DNA from: Spirulina subsalsa PCC 9445
GTDB taxonomy: Bacteria > Cyanobacteriota > Cyanobacteriia > Cyanobacteriales > Spirulinaceae
Direction: 5' to 3'
Assembly: GCF_000314005.1 (NCBI RefSeq)
Contig: NZ_JH980292.1
Location: forward strand, 4,666,598 to 4,730,597
DNA: 64,000 nucleotides
A program made the translations under genes and the position numbers. Shown one piece after another: positions 53,720 to 61,273 of this stretch (position 1 is its first letter; every line of letters starts with the position of its first letter). Under the pieces are notes generated by a model. The model was given only the letters and a program-made list of their open reading frames with translations, was not told the origin of the DNA and ran no database searches.

Positions 53720-55426
53720 ATGCTTTCCTTCGCTTTTTCCGGTCACTTGACCACCAAACAATTACAGCGCGTTTTGCTGCTGTACTCCTCCTTGGGCATT
53801 TTAACCATTAGTGCCTTAGTAGCTCTCGCTAGTATTTTGCCCCTGGCTCAACGTTTGCGGCAAGCGGAAGAACAAAACCTCATCTTTGCGGTAGAAACCC
53901 GTAAATTAGTGGTGGAAGAATATCTGACCAAAGCCCAAGATGTCGCCGGGCAAATTGCCAGTCGCACCCGGGCGAGAGAACTATTAAATGACTTTAATCA
54001 GGGTGAACTTGAGTTAGGGGAATTTGTCCAACTCATTCAAGGCATTTTAAACGATGCCCTGCAACAGTCCGACGACATCGCCAGTATTACCCGCTTAGAT
54101 CGCACCCATCAACCTCGGATTACCGTTGGCCTAGCGCTGCCTGCTTCAGTGTTGGCCTTGATTGATACCCGCACCTCCTCTGTGCAATCCCAGCATATTG
54201 TCGAGGTGGGGGATATCCCCTATTTAGTCGTCAGCGCCCCCATTGTCAATCCCCAACAGCAACGCATCGGTACAGATATTTTATTGTACCGTCTCGACCG
54301 TTTAGAAAACCTGAGCGCCGACTATACCGGATTGGGGAACACTGGGGAGATGGTGTTAGGGGTAATGCGAGGAAATACCCTAAACGTTTTGTTTCCCTTG
54401 CGAGATGGCACTAGAACCCTCTCTCCGGCCTTAGAAGAGGGTTTAAGCCAAGGAATGGAGGGCAACCGGGGCCTGATACGTCCGAGGAGAAATACCCACC
54501 TCATCGCCTTTAGTCCCTTAGAAAATAGCCCTTGGGGGATTGCTGTACAAATGGAACGACGGGAACTCTATCAGCCCTTAAATCGCCAATTAGGGCGTAT
54601 TGGGGTGATCATTGTGGGGTTAACGGGAGTGGGTGCGGTTGGGGTGGTGTTCTTGTTGCGTCCTTTGACCCGTCAAACCATTGTACAAAATGAAACCCTA
54701 GAACAACAGATGGCCAATCAGAAGGCGCTGCTGTCGGTGAAGGAGAAGGCCTTAATTCAGGAACAGGAGAAAAACCAACTGATTCAAGGGGTGTTACGTC
54801 AGATGGACGAGTTGAAGGAATCGGCGCAACAGGTGACCGATTTTTCCCGTCATGCCTTGGGGATTGCTCAGGGGGCATTAGGGGCGATTCAAGAGGGTTT
54901 AGCGGCGATTGGGGGGACTCAGGGGGAGATGGAAGCCTTACAAGTTACGGTAAATGCGATCGCCCAACAAACCAGCATATTGGATAATAACAGCCAACAA
55001 ATCGCCATTGTCGCCGAGTTAGTCAATGAGTTAGCCCTACAAACCAATATATTAGCCCTCAATGCCTCCATTGAAGCCGTCCGTGCAGGCAAATATGGGG
55101 CCGGATTTGCCGTCATTGCCCAAGAAATCCGCAAATTAGCTGACCGCAGTCGTCAATCTGTGGAACGCATCAATCTACAATTGAGTGAAATTCAAACTTG
55201 TAGCGGGTTAATCTTAAAAACCACAGGTCAAGGCAATCAACAAGTTATAACCAGTACCGAACAAACGAAAATAACGCGAGAGGTTTTAAACCACATTCAA
55301 CATTCTATTCGGGAAGTCAATCAACGTTCTCAGCAAATTTCCGACTCTACTCAAGTCCAAGCCCAAACCATTCAAGCCGTGGTAGAAACCATGAAAAATT
55401 TACACGAAAATAGTGCGGGAGTCTGA
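53720..55426 (+). CDS. Methyl-accepting chemotaxis-like receptor
   Basis: 568 residues. Transmembrane helix near 22-42, periplasmic Cache-like sensor (45-285; [41 protein letters not shown]), second transmembrane helix (295-315), coiled coil, and an MCP signalling domain with the hairpin tip [21 protein letters not shown] (about residues 435-455) and [18 protein letters not shown]. The usual HAMP domain is not evident. Cyanobacterial MCPs feed Che-type systems that control pilus motility; no che genes are nearby. Follows the CHAT gene by 30 bp and may share its transcript. Confidence 0.88.
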   Translation: MLSFAFSGHLTTKQLQRVLLLYSSLGILTISALVALASILPLAQRLRQAEEQNLIFAVETRKLVVEEYLTKAQDVAGQIASRTRARELLNDFNQGELELGEFVQLIQGILNDALQQSDDIASITRLDRTHQPRITVGLALPASVLALIDTRTSSVQSQHIVEVGDIPYLVVSAPIVNPQQQRIGTDILLYRLDRLENLSADYTGLGNTGEMVLGVMRGNTLNVLFPLRDGTRTLSPALEEGLSQGMEGNRGLIRPRRNTHLIAFSPLENSPWGIAVQMERRELYQPLNRQLGRIGVIIVGLTGVGAVGVVFLLRPLTRQTIVQNETLEQQMANQKALLSVKEKALIQEQEKNQLIQGVLRQMDELKESAQQVTDFSRHALGIAQGALGAIQEGLAAIGGTQGEMEALQVTVNAIAQQTSILDNNSQQIAIVAELVNELALQTNILALNASIEAVRAGKYGAGFAVIAQEIRKLADRSRQSVERINLQLSEIQTCSGLILKTTGQGNQQVITSTEQTKITREVLNHIQHSIREVNQRSQQISDSTQVQAQTIQAVVETMKNLHENSAGV

Positions 55427-55429
55427 AAG

Positions 55430-55450
55430 CCCCGTCGCTTTAGCGCGGGG
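55430..55450 (+). terminator. Hairpin after the MCP gene, also resembling an IS200/IS605 end
   Basis: CCCCGTCGCTTTAGCGCGGGG folds into a stem of CCCCG/CGGGG and CGC/GCG with a TTTA loop, 4 bases after the MCP stop, then AGTGTCAAC. It can act as terminator. The hairpin-plus-GTCAAC form also matches an IS200/IS605-type right end. Confidence 0.5.
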
Positions 55451-55594
55451 AGTGTCAACTTAGGGCTTTGTTCGACCAGAAATGGGGAGTCGGGAGAGGG
55501 GAAATTGATAATTGATAAGTGATAAATAGGGTGATGTGCAACGAACAAGGTAGGATAAAGTGCAAGCCATTTTTTGTACATAGAGTTCAATCTA

Positions 55595-56002
55595 ATGTTT
55601 AAGAAACCCCTTTTATCCCGTTTACTGGCGTTGCTCTGCATCGCCGTCATTGGTTTAGTGGGCTGTTCTTCCACCACTACCTCTGGTTTAACCGGAAATT
55701 ATGCTCAAGATACCATTACCGTTGTTGAACACTTAGACCGCTTAATTGACCTGCCCAATGATGACCCGAATCTGCCCGCAGAACAGGCGCTCGCTCGGCA
55801 GGAAATGAATGATTATGCAGCCCTGTATCGCCGTAACAGTAAAGTCTCCGGTTTGCGTTCCTTTACCACTATGCAAACCGCCCTGAACAGTTTAGCAGGA
55901 TATTACAGTTCCTATGGTAGTCGCCCCTTAACCGATAAGCTCAAAAAACGCCTCCACAAGGAATTTAAAGACGTGCAGTTTTCCCTCAAACGGGGTTTCT
56001 AA
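55595..56002 (+). CDS. psb27: Photosystem II assembly lipoprotein Psb27
   Basis: 135 residues from the ATG at 55,595. A lipoprotein signal peptide with lipobox LVGC (Cys near 23) is followed by the four-helix Psb27 fold (YAQDTITVVEHLDRLIDLPN, ARQEMNDYAALYRRN, LRSFTTMQTALNSLAGYYSSYG, LKKRLHKEFKDVQFSLKRG). It binds CP43 on the lumenal side during photosystem II assembly and repair, before the manganese cluster forms. A TTG at 55,574 would add seven residues and is unlikely. Followed by a good terminator. Confidence 0.94.
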   Translation: MFKKPLLSRLLALLCIAVIGLVGCSSTTTSGLTGNYAQDTITVVEHLDRLIDLPNDDPNLPAEQALARQEMNDYAALYRRNSKVSGLRSFTTMQTALNSLAGYYSSYGSRPLTDKLKKRLHKEFKDVQFSLKRGF

Positions 56003-56026
56003 TCCTGAAAACCGTCAAGATTCTTG

Positions 56027-56066
56027 GACAATTCCCGGCCTTCTGGTGCGGGGATTGTCTGTTTTT
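56027..56066 (+). terminator. Rho-independent terminator of psb27
   Basis: GACAATTCCCG (56,027-56,037) pairs with CGGGGATTGTC (56,049-56,059) with one G-T wobble, followed by TGTTTTTT. Classic intrinsic terminator 24 bases after the stop. Confidence 0.8.
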
Positions 56067-56095
56067 TGGCCGTCCAGACTCAGTGATACCCATTT

Positions 56096-56111
56096 AGGGC
56101 TTGCTGAATAA
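56096..56111. repeat. Solo MITE end, inward-facing
   Basis: AGGGCTTGCTGAATAA, the exact inverse of the right end TTATTCAGCAAGCCCT, followed by MITE-like interior (TTGGGTTAGGGAACAGGGAA). No partner end within the next 300 bases; the next matching end is at 57,829, beyond the GH10-like gene. Confidence 0.65.
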
Positions 56112-56278
56112 TTGGGTTAGGGAACAGGGAATAATTCTTGATTCCTCCTCTCCCCCTCTGTCCGAAATCGTTCCACTGGGGCTATAGTGGGGTTTTGGCA
56201 GGGTTGGCAACCTAAAAACCCTGTTCACGTCACTAACAGAACGTGCTGATTATTGATTGTGCAGATTATTGAACTTTG

Positions 56279-57736
56279 ATGAACTCTAGTTTTTCCCTTT
56301 CCCTTCGCCCTCAGTTTTGGCGTAAACTGGTGTCCAGTCTCCTGATTGGAACCACCCTAAGCAGCCTCTTGCCTTGGCATAATCCCGCCTTGGCACAAAC
56401 GAATCTCTACTGTCAATTTAGCCCCCAAGCGATCGCCGAAAAAGACACGCTGCGAGAACGGATGGTACAGGGAGATCAACAGGCCACCCGCCAGTACCAA
56501 GATTTAATCAAAACTCACGGGGATTTGCTGCGCCAATGTCGGACTCGGAACTGGCCACAAACCCAAGCCATTTGGCTGCGTCTGTACCCCTGTGATGCGG
56601 CTCCAGGGGCTTTAGATAAGGTCTTAGACCATATTGTTGATAAAGGCTATAACGAGGTCTATATTGAGGTGTTTTACAACTCTCAAGTCCTCCTCCCAGC
56701 CAATGATAACCCCACCCCTTGGTTGCCTGTATTGCGATCGCCCGGACAAGAAAATATCGACCTCCTCGCCACCGCCATCCAAAAAAGTCGAGAGCGGGGC
56801 TTAAAAGCTTATGCTTGGCTCTTTACCATGAACTTTGGCTATGGTTACGGCGTGCGTTCTGATCGTCAAGGTGCGATCGCCCGCAATGGCAGAGGTCAAA
56901 ATAGCCTCGCCGTCGTTCATGACGGCTCTCAACTCTTCATTGACCCCTACAGTCGTCAAGCCCAAACCGACTACTATCAACTGGTGCAGGCCATCCTCAA
57001 ACGTCGCCCCGATGGGGTTCTCTTCGACTATATCCGCTATCCCCGTGGCTCTGGACAAGACTCCGTAGCCGGACAAGTGCAAGACCTCTGGATTTACGGC
57101 CCCGCCTCCCGTCAAGCCCTCCTACAACGGGCAGGCAATAACCAAGGCCGAGAACTCATTGAACGCTTCCTCAATCGGGGTTCTATTAATGGTTCCGATA
57201 TCCAAGCCGTTCGCAGTCTCTACCCCAACGAAAGCAGCCCCCAATGGCAAGGATTAAGCCAAAGTAACCTACAAACTGCCCTCTGGGACTTAGCCGTAGC
57301 CCATGCTGCCCAGGGGGTGATTGATTTTCTTAACTTTGCCGCTACTCCCGTCATGCGTCAAGGTCTTCCAGCCGGGGCGGTCTTTTTCCCCTTAGCCAAT
57401 CAACCCGTCGGTCAACAGGGTTATGATTCCCGTCTCCAACCCTGGGATCGGTTTTCCACTCAAATGGAATGGCATCCCATGGTTTATTCCGTTTGTGGCC
57501 ATACCCGTTGCATCTTAGAAGAAGTCCAGCGCGTCGTCAGTCGTGCGCCCAGTCAAACCCGGGTTGTCCCCGCCTTAGCAGGTTTTTGGGGTCGTCCTGA
57601 TGGCAACCGACCCTCTCTCGACGCACAAATGCAAGACATTCGCCGTTACTTCCCGCAAATCAACGCCGTGAGCCATTTTGCCTACTCTTGGCAAGAACCC
57701 CAACGCGATCGCGAACGCCAAGCTTGTCGGTTGTGA
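56279..57736 (+). CDS. Secreted family 10-like glycosyl hydrolase (GHL10/DUF4015 type)
   Basis: 485 residues. Signal peptide of ~38 residues ending near NPALAQ. The remainder is a TIM-barrel-like domain: QAIWLRLYPCDAAPGALDKV, KGYNEVYIEVFYNSQVLLPA, GLKAYAWLFTMNFGYG, FIDPYSRQAQTDYYQLVQA, and PDGVLFDYIRYPRG, a pattern of the family 10 glycosylhydrolase-like proteins of cyanobacteria. Candidate acidic residues are in IEVF and FDYIRYP. The substrate is unknown, probably an envelope or extracellular polysaccharide. It lies between two inward-facing MITE ends (56,096 and 57,844). Confidence 0.82.
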   Translation: MNSSFSLSLRPQFWRKLVSSLLIGTTLSSLLPWHNPALAQTNLYCQFSPQAIAEKDTLRERMVQGDQQATRQYQDLIKTHGDLLRQCRTRNWPQTQAIWLRLYPCDAAPGALDKVLDHIVDKGYNEVYIEVFYNSQVLLPANDNPTPWLPVLRSPGQENIDLLATAIQKSRERGLKAYAWLFTMNFGYGYGVRSDRQGAIARNGRGQNSLAVVHDGSQLFIDPYSRQAQTDYYQLVQAILKRRPDGVLFDYIRYPRGSGQDSVAGQVQDLWIYGPASRQALLQRAGNNQGRELIERFLNRGSINGSDIQAVRSLYPNESSPQWQGLSQSNLQTALWDLAVAHAAQGVIDFLNFAATPVMRQGLPAGAVFFPLANQPVGQQGYDSRLQPWDRFSTQMEWHPMVYSVCGHTRCILEEVQRVVSRAPSQTRVVPALAGFWGRPDGNRPSLDAQMQDIRRYFPQINAVSHFAYSWQEPQRDRERQACRL

Positions 57737-57828
57737 AAGAGGGAACGGGGGGCAGGGGAGCAGGGGAGAGGGAAAGACGAGGAATTAAGACTTATTCCCT
57801 ATTTCCCATTCCCTATTCCCCAACCCAG

Positions 57829-57844
57829 TTATTCAGCAAGCCCT
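57829..57844. repeat. Solo MITE end, inward-facing
   Basis: TTATTCAGCAAGCCCT with MITE-like interior to its left (TTCCCTATTTCCCATTCC). Its last bases contribute the AG of the TAG stop of the minus-strand gene that begins at 58,181. Confidence 0.65.
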
Positions 57845-58181
57845 AAATAATACCGGGACCTTTCCCACCGGACTCGTTCACTTCCTGCAATTCCGCCGCA
57901 CGCTCTTGGATTCGCTCAATTTCTTGAGCGCGTAGATCCCCCGGTTCATCAACATACATTTCTGGTTCCACCGGGAAATTATTCGCTAATCCTTCCCGGT
58001 CTACCGTATAACCGCCCGTAGTATCAATTCCACCTTCCGGGGTAGGGGTATTTTTGAAATTTTCCCCTTCTCGTTCCATCCGTGCCGCCGTTTCTGCCGA
58101 TACTAAATTAGGGTCGTAGTTTGCGCCTTGATTCTGGAGATTTTCGGGCTTGTGAATCTTTTTTTGTTCTTGGTTTACCAT
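57843..58181 (-). CDS. Hydrophilic protein, unknown function
   Basis: 112 residues, strongly charged and Gly/Pro/Asn-rich (QNQGANYDPNLVSAETAARM, PEGGIDTTGGYTVDREGL), probably partly disordered with a C-terminal helix (RAQEIERIQERAAELQEV). No known domain. The stop codon is formed by T plus AG of a MITE end, so the original C-terminus may have been slightly different. The ATG at 58,181 follows AAGGAG (reading minus strand), a good ribosome-binding site. Confidence 0.6.
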   Translation of the reverse strand: MVNQEQKKIHKPENLQNQGANYDPNLVSAETAARMEREGENFKNTPTPEGGIDTTGGYTVDREGLANNFPVEPEMYVDEPGDLRAQEIERIQERAAELQEVNESGGKGPGII

Positions 58182-58318
58182 AAAGAACTCCTTAATTTTG
58201 TTCCAATTCTTGCCAATTTTTCAGGTTAGGTTGCACAGTCTCCCCGGTTTGCATCCGGTTGGGATCTCGCTTGCTCATCATGCTGTGCCATGCTCTTGCA
58301 CTGAGCAAGAACCTAAGC

Positions 58319-58501
58319 CTAACGATCTACCTTGGGGAGAAAATCAGGTCGTTCTTTATCTTTCCAACCAATGGGACGCTTAGAATTATACCAAGCTAGA
58401 GATCCAAAGGTAATAGCGGCTAAAAAACCAATTAAGGTAATGGCAATTAAACCATAGGGAAATGTCGCTGTCCCTACTGACGTTTCCATTACTAAAGGCA
58501 T
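58319..58501 (-). CDS. One-helix membrane protein, possibly photosystem-associated
   Basis: 60 residues (or 56 from the second Met at 58,489). Hydrophobic helix at about 16-37 followed by a conserved-looking tail (WYNSKRPIGWKDKERPDFLP). The form, a short lumenal N-terminus, one helix and a Pro/Arg-rich stromal tail, is that of small photosystem II assembly proteins such as the Psb34/Psb35 kind. I am not certain of the assignment. Confidence 0.6.
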   Translation of the reverse strand: MPLVMETSVGTATFPYGLIAITLIGFLAAITFGSLAWYNSKRPIGWKDKERPDFLPKVDR

Positions 58502-58678
58502 ATATTGGATTATCCTCCTTTGCCTTACTTCACTTTCTAGTATGGGGGAAAATCAAAATTATTTCAAGTTTTATTCAAGATTTATAGACATTTTTTATTT
58601 TAATGAAGCAATTGTAATCCTTTTATAGCAAGGGTTTTGCTGCCATAAGATATTTTTATAAAAATTGCCGGAAAAACC

Positions 58679-58706
58679 CCATCCCCTTGTGGGTGGGGCA
58701 GTTGAC
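58679..58706. repeat. Hairpin end sequence, second copy
   Basis: CATCCCCTTGTGGGTGGGG followed by CAGTTGAC, identical to 18,264-18,291. IS200/IS605-like end without transposase. Confidence 0.4.
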
Positions 58707-58756
58707 GTTAAAGTTGTTTTTCCAGACTAACTGACAGCGAATCTCCAGACGAAAAA

Positions 58757-58847
58757 GGCAAGAGAGCTAACAATCTTATGATCGTGGGGGGAATTCCTGA
58801 ATTCCCTCTACCACAACCTATCGAGGATTGTTAGAAATTCTCTTGCC
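58757..58847. other. Long interrupted hairpin
   Basis: GGCAAGAGAGCTAACAATC (58,757-58,775) pairs with GATTGTTAGAAATTCTCTTGCC (58,826-58,847), with two or three mismatched bases. Within it, GTGGGGGGAATTC and GAATTCCCTCTACCAC form an inner stem. It lies 65 bases past the stop of the minus-strand outer-membrane gene. It may be a terminator, a small structured RNA or a palindromic element. Confidence 0.5.
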
Positions 58848-58911
58848 CGGTAGATTACCCTAAGCGGAGCAAAACTTATCCTAAAAGAAACGCTCTAACT
58901 CTCAAACAACC

Positions 58912-59445
58912 TTAGAAACGATAACCCATCCCTGCTTGAAAACTAAGTGCATCTCCTTGGCTGTTTTGATAGGCATTAATTCCCCATTTCCCATCACCAT
59001 AGACCACAATATTAGACCCTAAGTGTGCTTCACCCCCAACGGTGACAACGGGGGCGTTTCTGTTGCCCAAGGGAGTAGATTTGCCATCCCGTTCTACGAA
59101 AGAATAACCGCCACCCACATAAACGTTGACATTGTTAGCAACGGGAATATCGTAAGAAACAATAGGCATAATGGCACTGGTTTCACTGCTGAATAAAACA
59201 GCACCCCGAGCGGAAATGGGAACATTAGGAATCGCTAATCGTCCTTGGATGTTACCCCCGAATGTGGCTGAATTTCCGGGCTGTCCATCATGGGTAACAC
59301 CCGCAGAAATCCCACCCCCAACATAGCTGGCATCTGTTCCTTTTTGTGGAGCATCTTGTGCGGCGGCCATCGTTGCAGAAACAGCAAGAATGGAGGCAGT
59401 AGACATCACCATTGCAGCATTTTTCAATAATCCTTTCATCTTCAC
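58912..59445 (-). CDS. Outer membrane beta-barrel-like protein
   Basis: 177 residues. Signal peptide (1-28, ending ATMAAA), then alternating beta-strand pattern rich in Gly and aromatic residues (SYVGGGISAGVTHD, NVNVYVGGGYSFVERDG, NIVVYGDGKWGINAY, FQAGMGYRF). The C-terminal Phe is the signature for BAM-dependent outer-membrane insertion. Around eight strands, like small OmpA/OmpW-type barrels. No known specific function. Second start choice: Met3. Confidence 0.75.
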   Translation of the reverse strand: MKMKGLLKNAAMVMSTASILAVSATMAAAQDAPQKGTDASYVGGGISAGVTHDGQPGNSATFGGNIQGRLAIPNVPISARGAVLFSSETSAIMPIVSYDIPVANNVNVYVGGGYSFVERDGKSTPLGNRNAPVVTVGGEAHLGSNIVVYGDGKWGINAYQNSQGDALSFQAGMGYRF

Positions 59446-59693
59446 ACCTCAATTTGTAGAGTGAGCAGAACACTGATGGCTTAATAGTCGTTGGACGGAA
59501 GGAAAAAGTTCCGAGATTAAGTTTTTTGCCGCAAAAAAGACTGTACAGGTTGGGGAAACAGGCTTTGAATTTAGGAATGTATGAACAAGGAAATGATGGT
59601 TTTGAGTAATCTAGCAACCACATCTTCCCCTAGGGTCAGGAAGGATTGTATACTTTCGGGATATTGTAACAATTCAGCAAGGAGAAAACTCGA

Positions 59694-60398
59694 ATGATTT
59701 CCTTTTCTTGGGTTTCTATGACAGTCCATCCGCCCAGAATGGCATCGTGGGGATTAATCACTCTCCTCCTGTTGGGGGGGATGGGCTGCACCATTAACCT
59801 GGATTTAGGGGGGAATAGCCCCGTTTCTGTCTCACCCGCAGAGGAAACCACCCGCAATAATGGAACGCCGGGGATAACTCCCCAAGGGGAAACATCCTCT
59901 CGTCCATCCGGAAACCCCTCTGTGGCAGAAGTCGCCAATCTGCCTGATGATAACCCCCAATTGGTAGACGGGGGCCCCATGATCTCTATATCAACCCGCT
60001 ATCAGAATCAACCCTTTTCCAGAGAGCTTTATCAACAAATTCCCTGGTGGGGTGAGGCCTGCACAGTCTATCCGGTCAAAGAAGTCGTCGGGTCTAATAT
60101 TTGCAACTATAGCCGAGATTATGAATTTGCCGATGGGCTGTTGTTGATGGCGGGCTATGGAACAGAGGGAGTAACGGCCACCTTCCGACCTCACCAACCC
60201 ATGACCCTAGAAGCTGCCAAAAATTTAGGCTGGATTCTCGCTAGAGGTGAAATCAACGAAAACCAGATGACCGAACAAAAGGAAAACCAGATTGTCTACA
60301 GTGACCTAAGTCCCCTAACAGAGGCTGGCCCCATGTTGGTTTTTGACTTAGAAGGAGGTCAAGTGGTAAAAATTATTTTTGGTGTCTCAACCCCCTAG
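59694..60398 (+). CDS. Putative lipoprotein, unknown function
   Basis: 234 residues. A hydrophobic N-terminal segment ends in LLLGGMGC (Cys near 32), a loose lipobox. It is followed by a low-complexity Ser/Thr/Pro/Gly linker (to ~85) and a globular domain (ISISTRYQNQPFSRELYQQI, WWGEACTVYPVKEVVGSNIC, FEFDLEGGQ-type end). Family not recognised. An in-frame Met at residue 9 or 16 could be the true start. Its end overlaps the convergent MBL gene by 4 bases. Confidence 0.6.
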   Translation: MISFSWVSMTVHPPRMASWGLITLLLLGGMGCTINLDLGGNSPVSVSPAEETTRNNGTPGITPQGETSSRPSGNPSVAEVANLPDDNPQLVDGGPMISISTRYQNQPFSRELYQQIPWWGEACTVYPVKEVVGSNICNYSRDYEFADGLLLMAGYGTEGVTATFRPHQPMTLEAAKNLGWILARGEINENQMTEQKENQIVYSDLSPLTEAGPMLVFDLEGGQVVKIIFGVSTP

Positions 60399-61234
60399 GT
60401 TATCCTGAGTGACGAAGGTCGGGTTTTCTCTCTCTCCCCCGAAGAATCTAATAAGCACATTGTCCCCTGTTCAAAGCCAAAACGCTGGCCTTTCTTCACA
60501 AACCCCAGAAAACCATCCTGTTGGGCATCGGGCAGCTTGCCGGGTTGATAGCCATATAGCCACATTTTTTGTTTAAGATATAGGGGGAGTTGTCGCAGTT
60601 CTTGATAATGGACATGAACCGGACTGGGAAACTGAGAGGTTTCGCAATCATGGAAAATAATATCTGCGGCTTCGTAATAGTTCCCGTTTGTATCTAGGTG
60701 TAATTGAGTATCTGTGGTTAAAAAAACTTTCACCCCGGCCAGTTCGACAAATAAGCCATAACTGGGCATTAAATACTCATCGGTTAAAATATGAACCACT
60801 TGGACTAACTGAAAGGTGAAACCTTGCCAGTTAAAGCATCCAGTATTCTCAATAAAATGTGGATTAAAATAAGTGTCAAAGGTGGCACTTTTGCCAGAAA
60901 TTGCCTCCATTCCTCCCGCCAGTGTTTTCGACCACAGATCCTGACCTACATCCTGACTGGTGTATAAATTCGGTCGGGAACATTGGGAATTAAATAAAGT
61001 CGTAAAGCCTACATACTCCAATCCCCCTACATGATCGGCGTGGAGATGACTAATATATATATCTGTAATATCTAAATGGGAAAATCCCGCATCATGGAGG
61101 GAAAAGCGAATATCTGAACCGCAATCAATTAAGAGTTTATTTTTTTCGGAATCAATTAATAAAAGGTTAGAATGATAATTGTCTTCGCCGACGGTAAATG
61201 CCGAGCCAGAGCCTAAAAAAAGCAGTTCGATCAT
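60395..61234 (-). CDS. MBL-fold metallo-hydrolase (RNase Z-like)
   Basis: 279 residues of the metallo-beta-lactamase fold: LLIDCGSDIRFSL near 36, the zinc motif ISHLHADHVGG (HxHxDH) near 62, a further metal Asp in FLTTDTQL, and His in FHDCET. The set resembles ribonuclease Z or related phosphodiesterases, but the arm that holds tRNA in RNase Z is not evident. May be a nuclease or another hydrolase. Downstream of, and codirectional with, the cyclase gene. Confidence 0.82.
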   Translation of the reverse strand: MIELLFLGSGSAFTVGEDNYHSNLLLIDSEKNKLLIDCGSDIRFSLHDAGFSHLDITDIYISHLHADHVGGLEYVGFTTLFNSQCSRPNLYTSQDVGQDLWSKTLAGGMEAISGKSATFDTYFNPHFIENTGCFNWQGFTFQLVQVVHILTDEYLMPSYGLFVELAGVKVFLTTDTQLHLDTNGNYYEAADIIFHDCETSQFPSPVHVHYQELRQLPLYLKQKMWLYGYQPGKLPDAQQDGFLGFVKKGQRFGFEQGTMCLLDSSGEREKTRPSSLRIT

Positions 61235-61273
61235 GGGAATGATTGGTGAGAAAAATCTAGGGAAGGGACAGGG

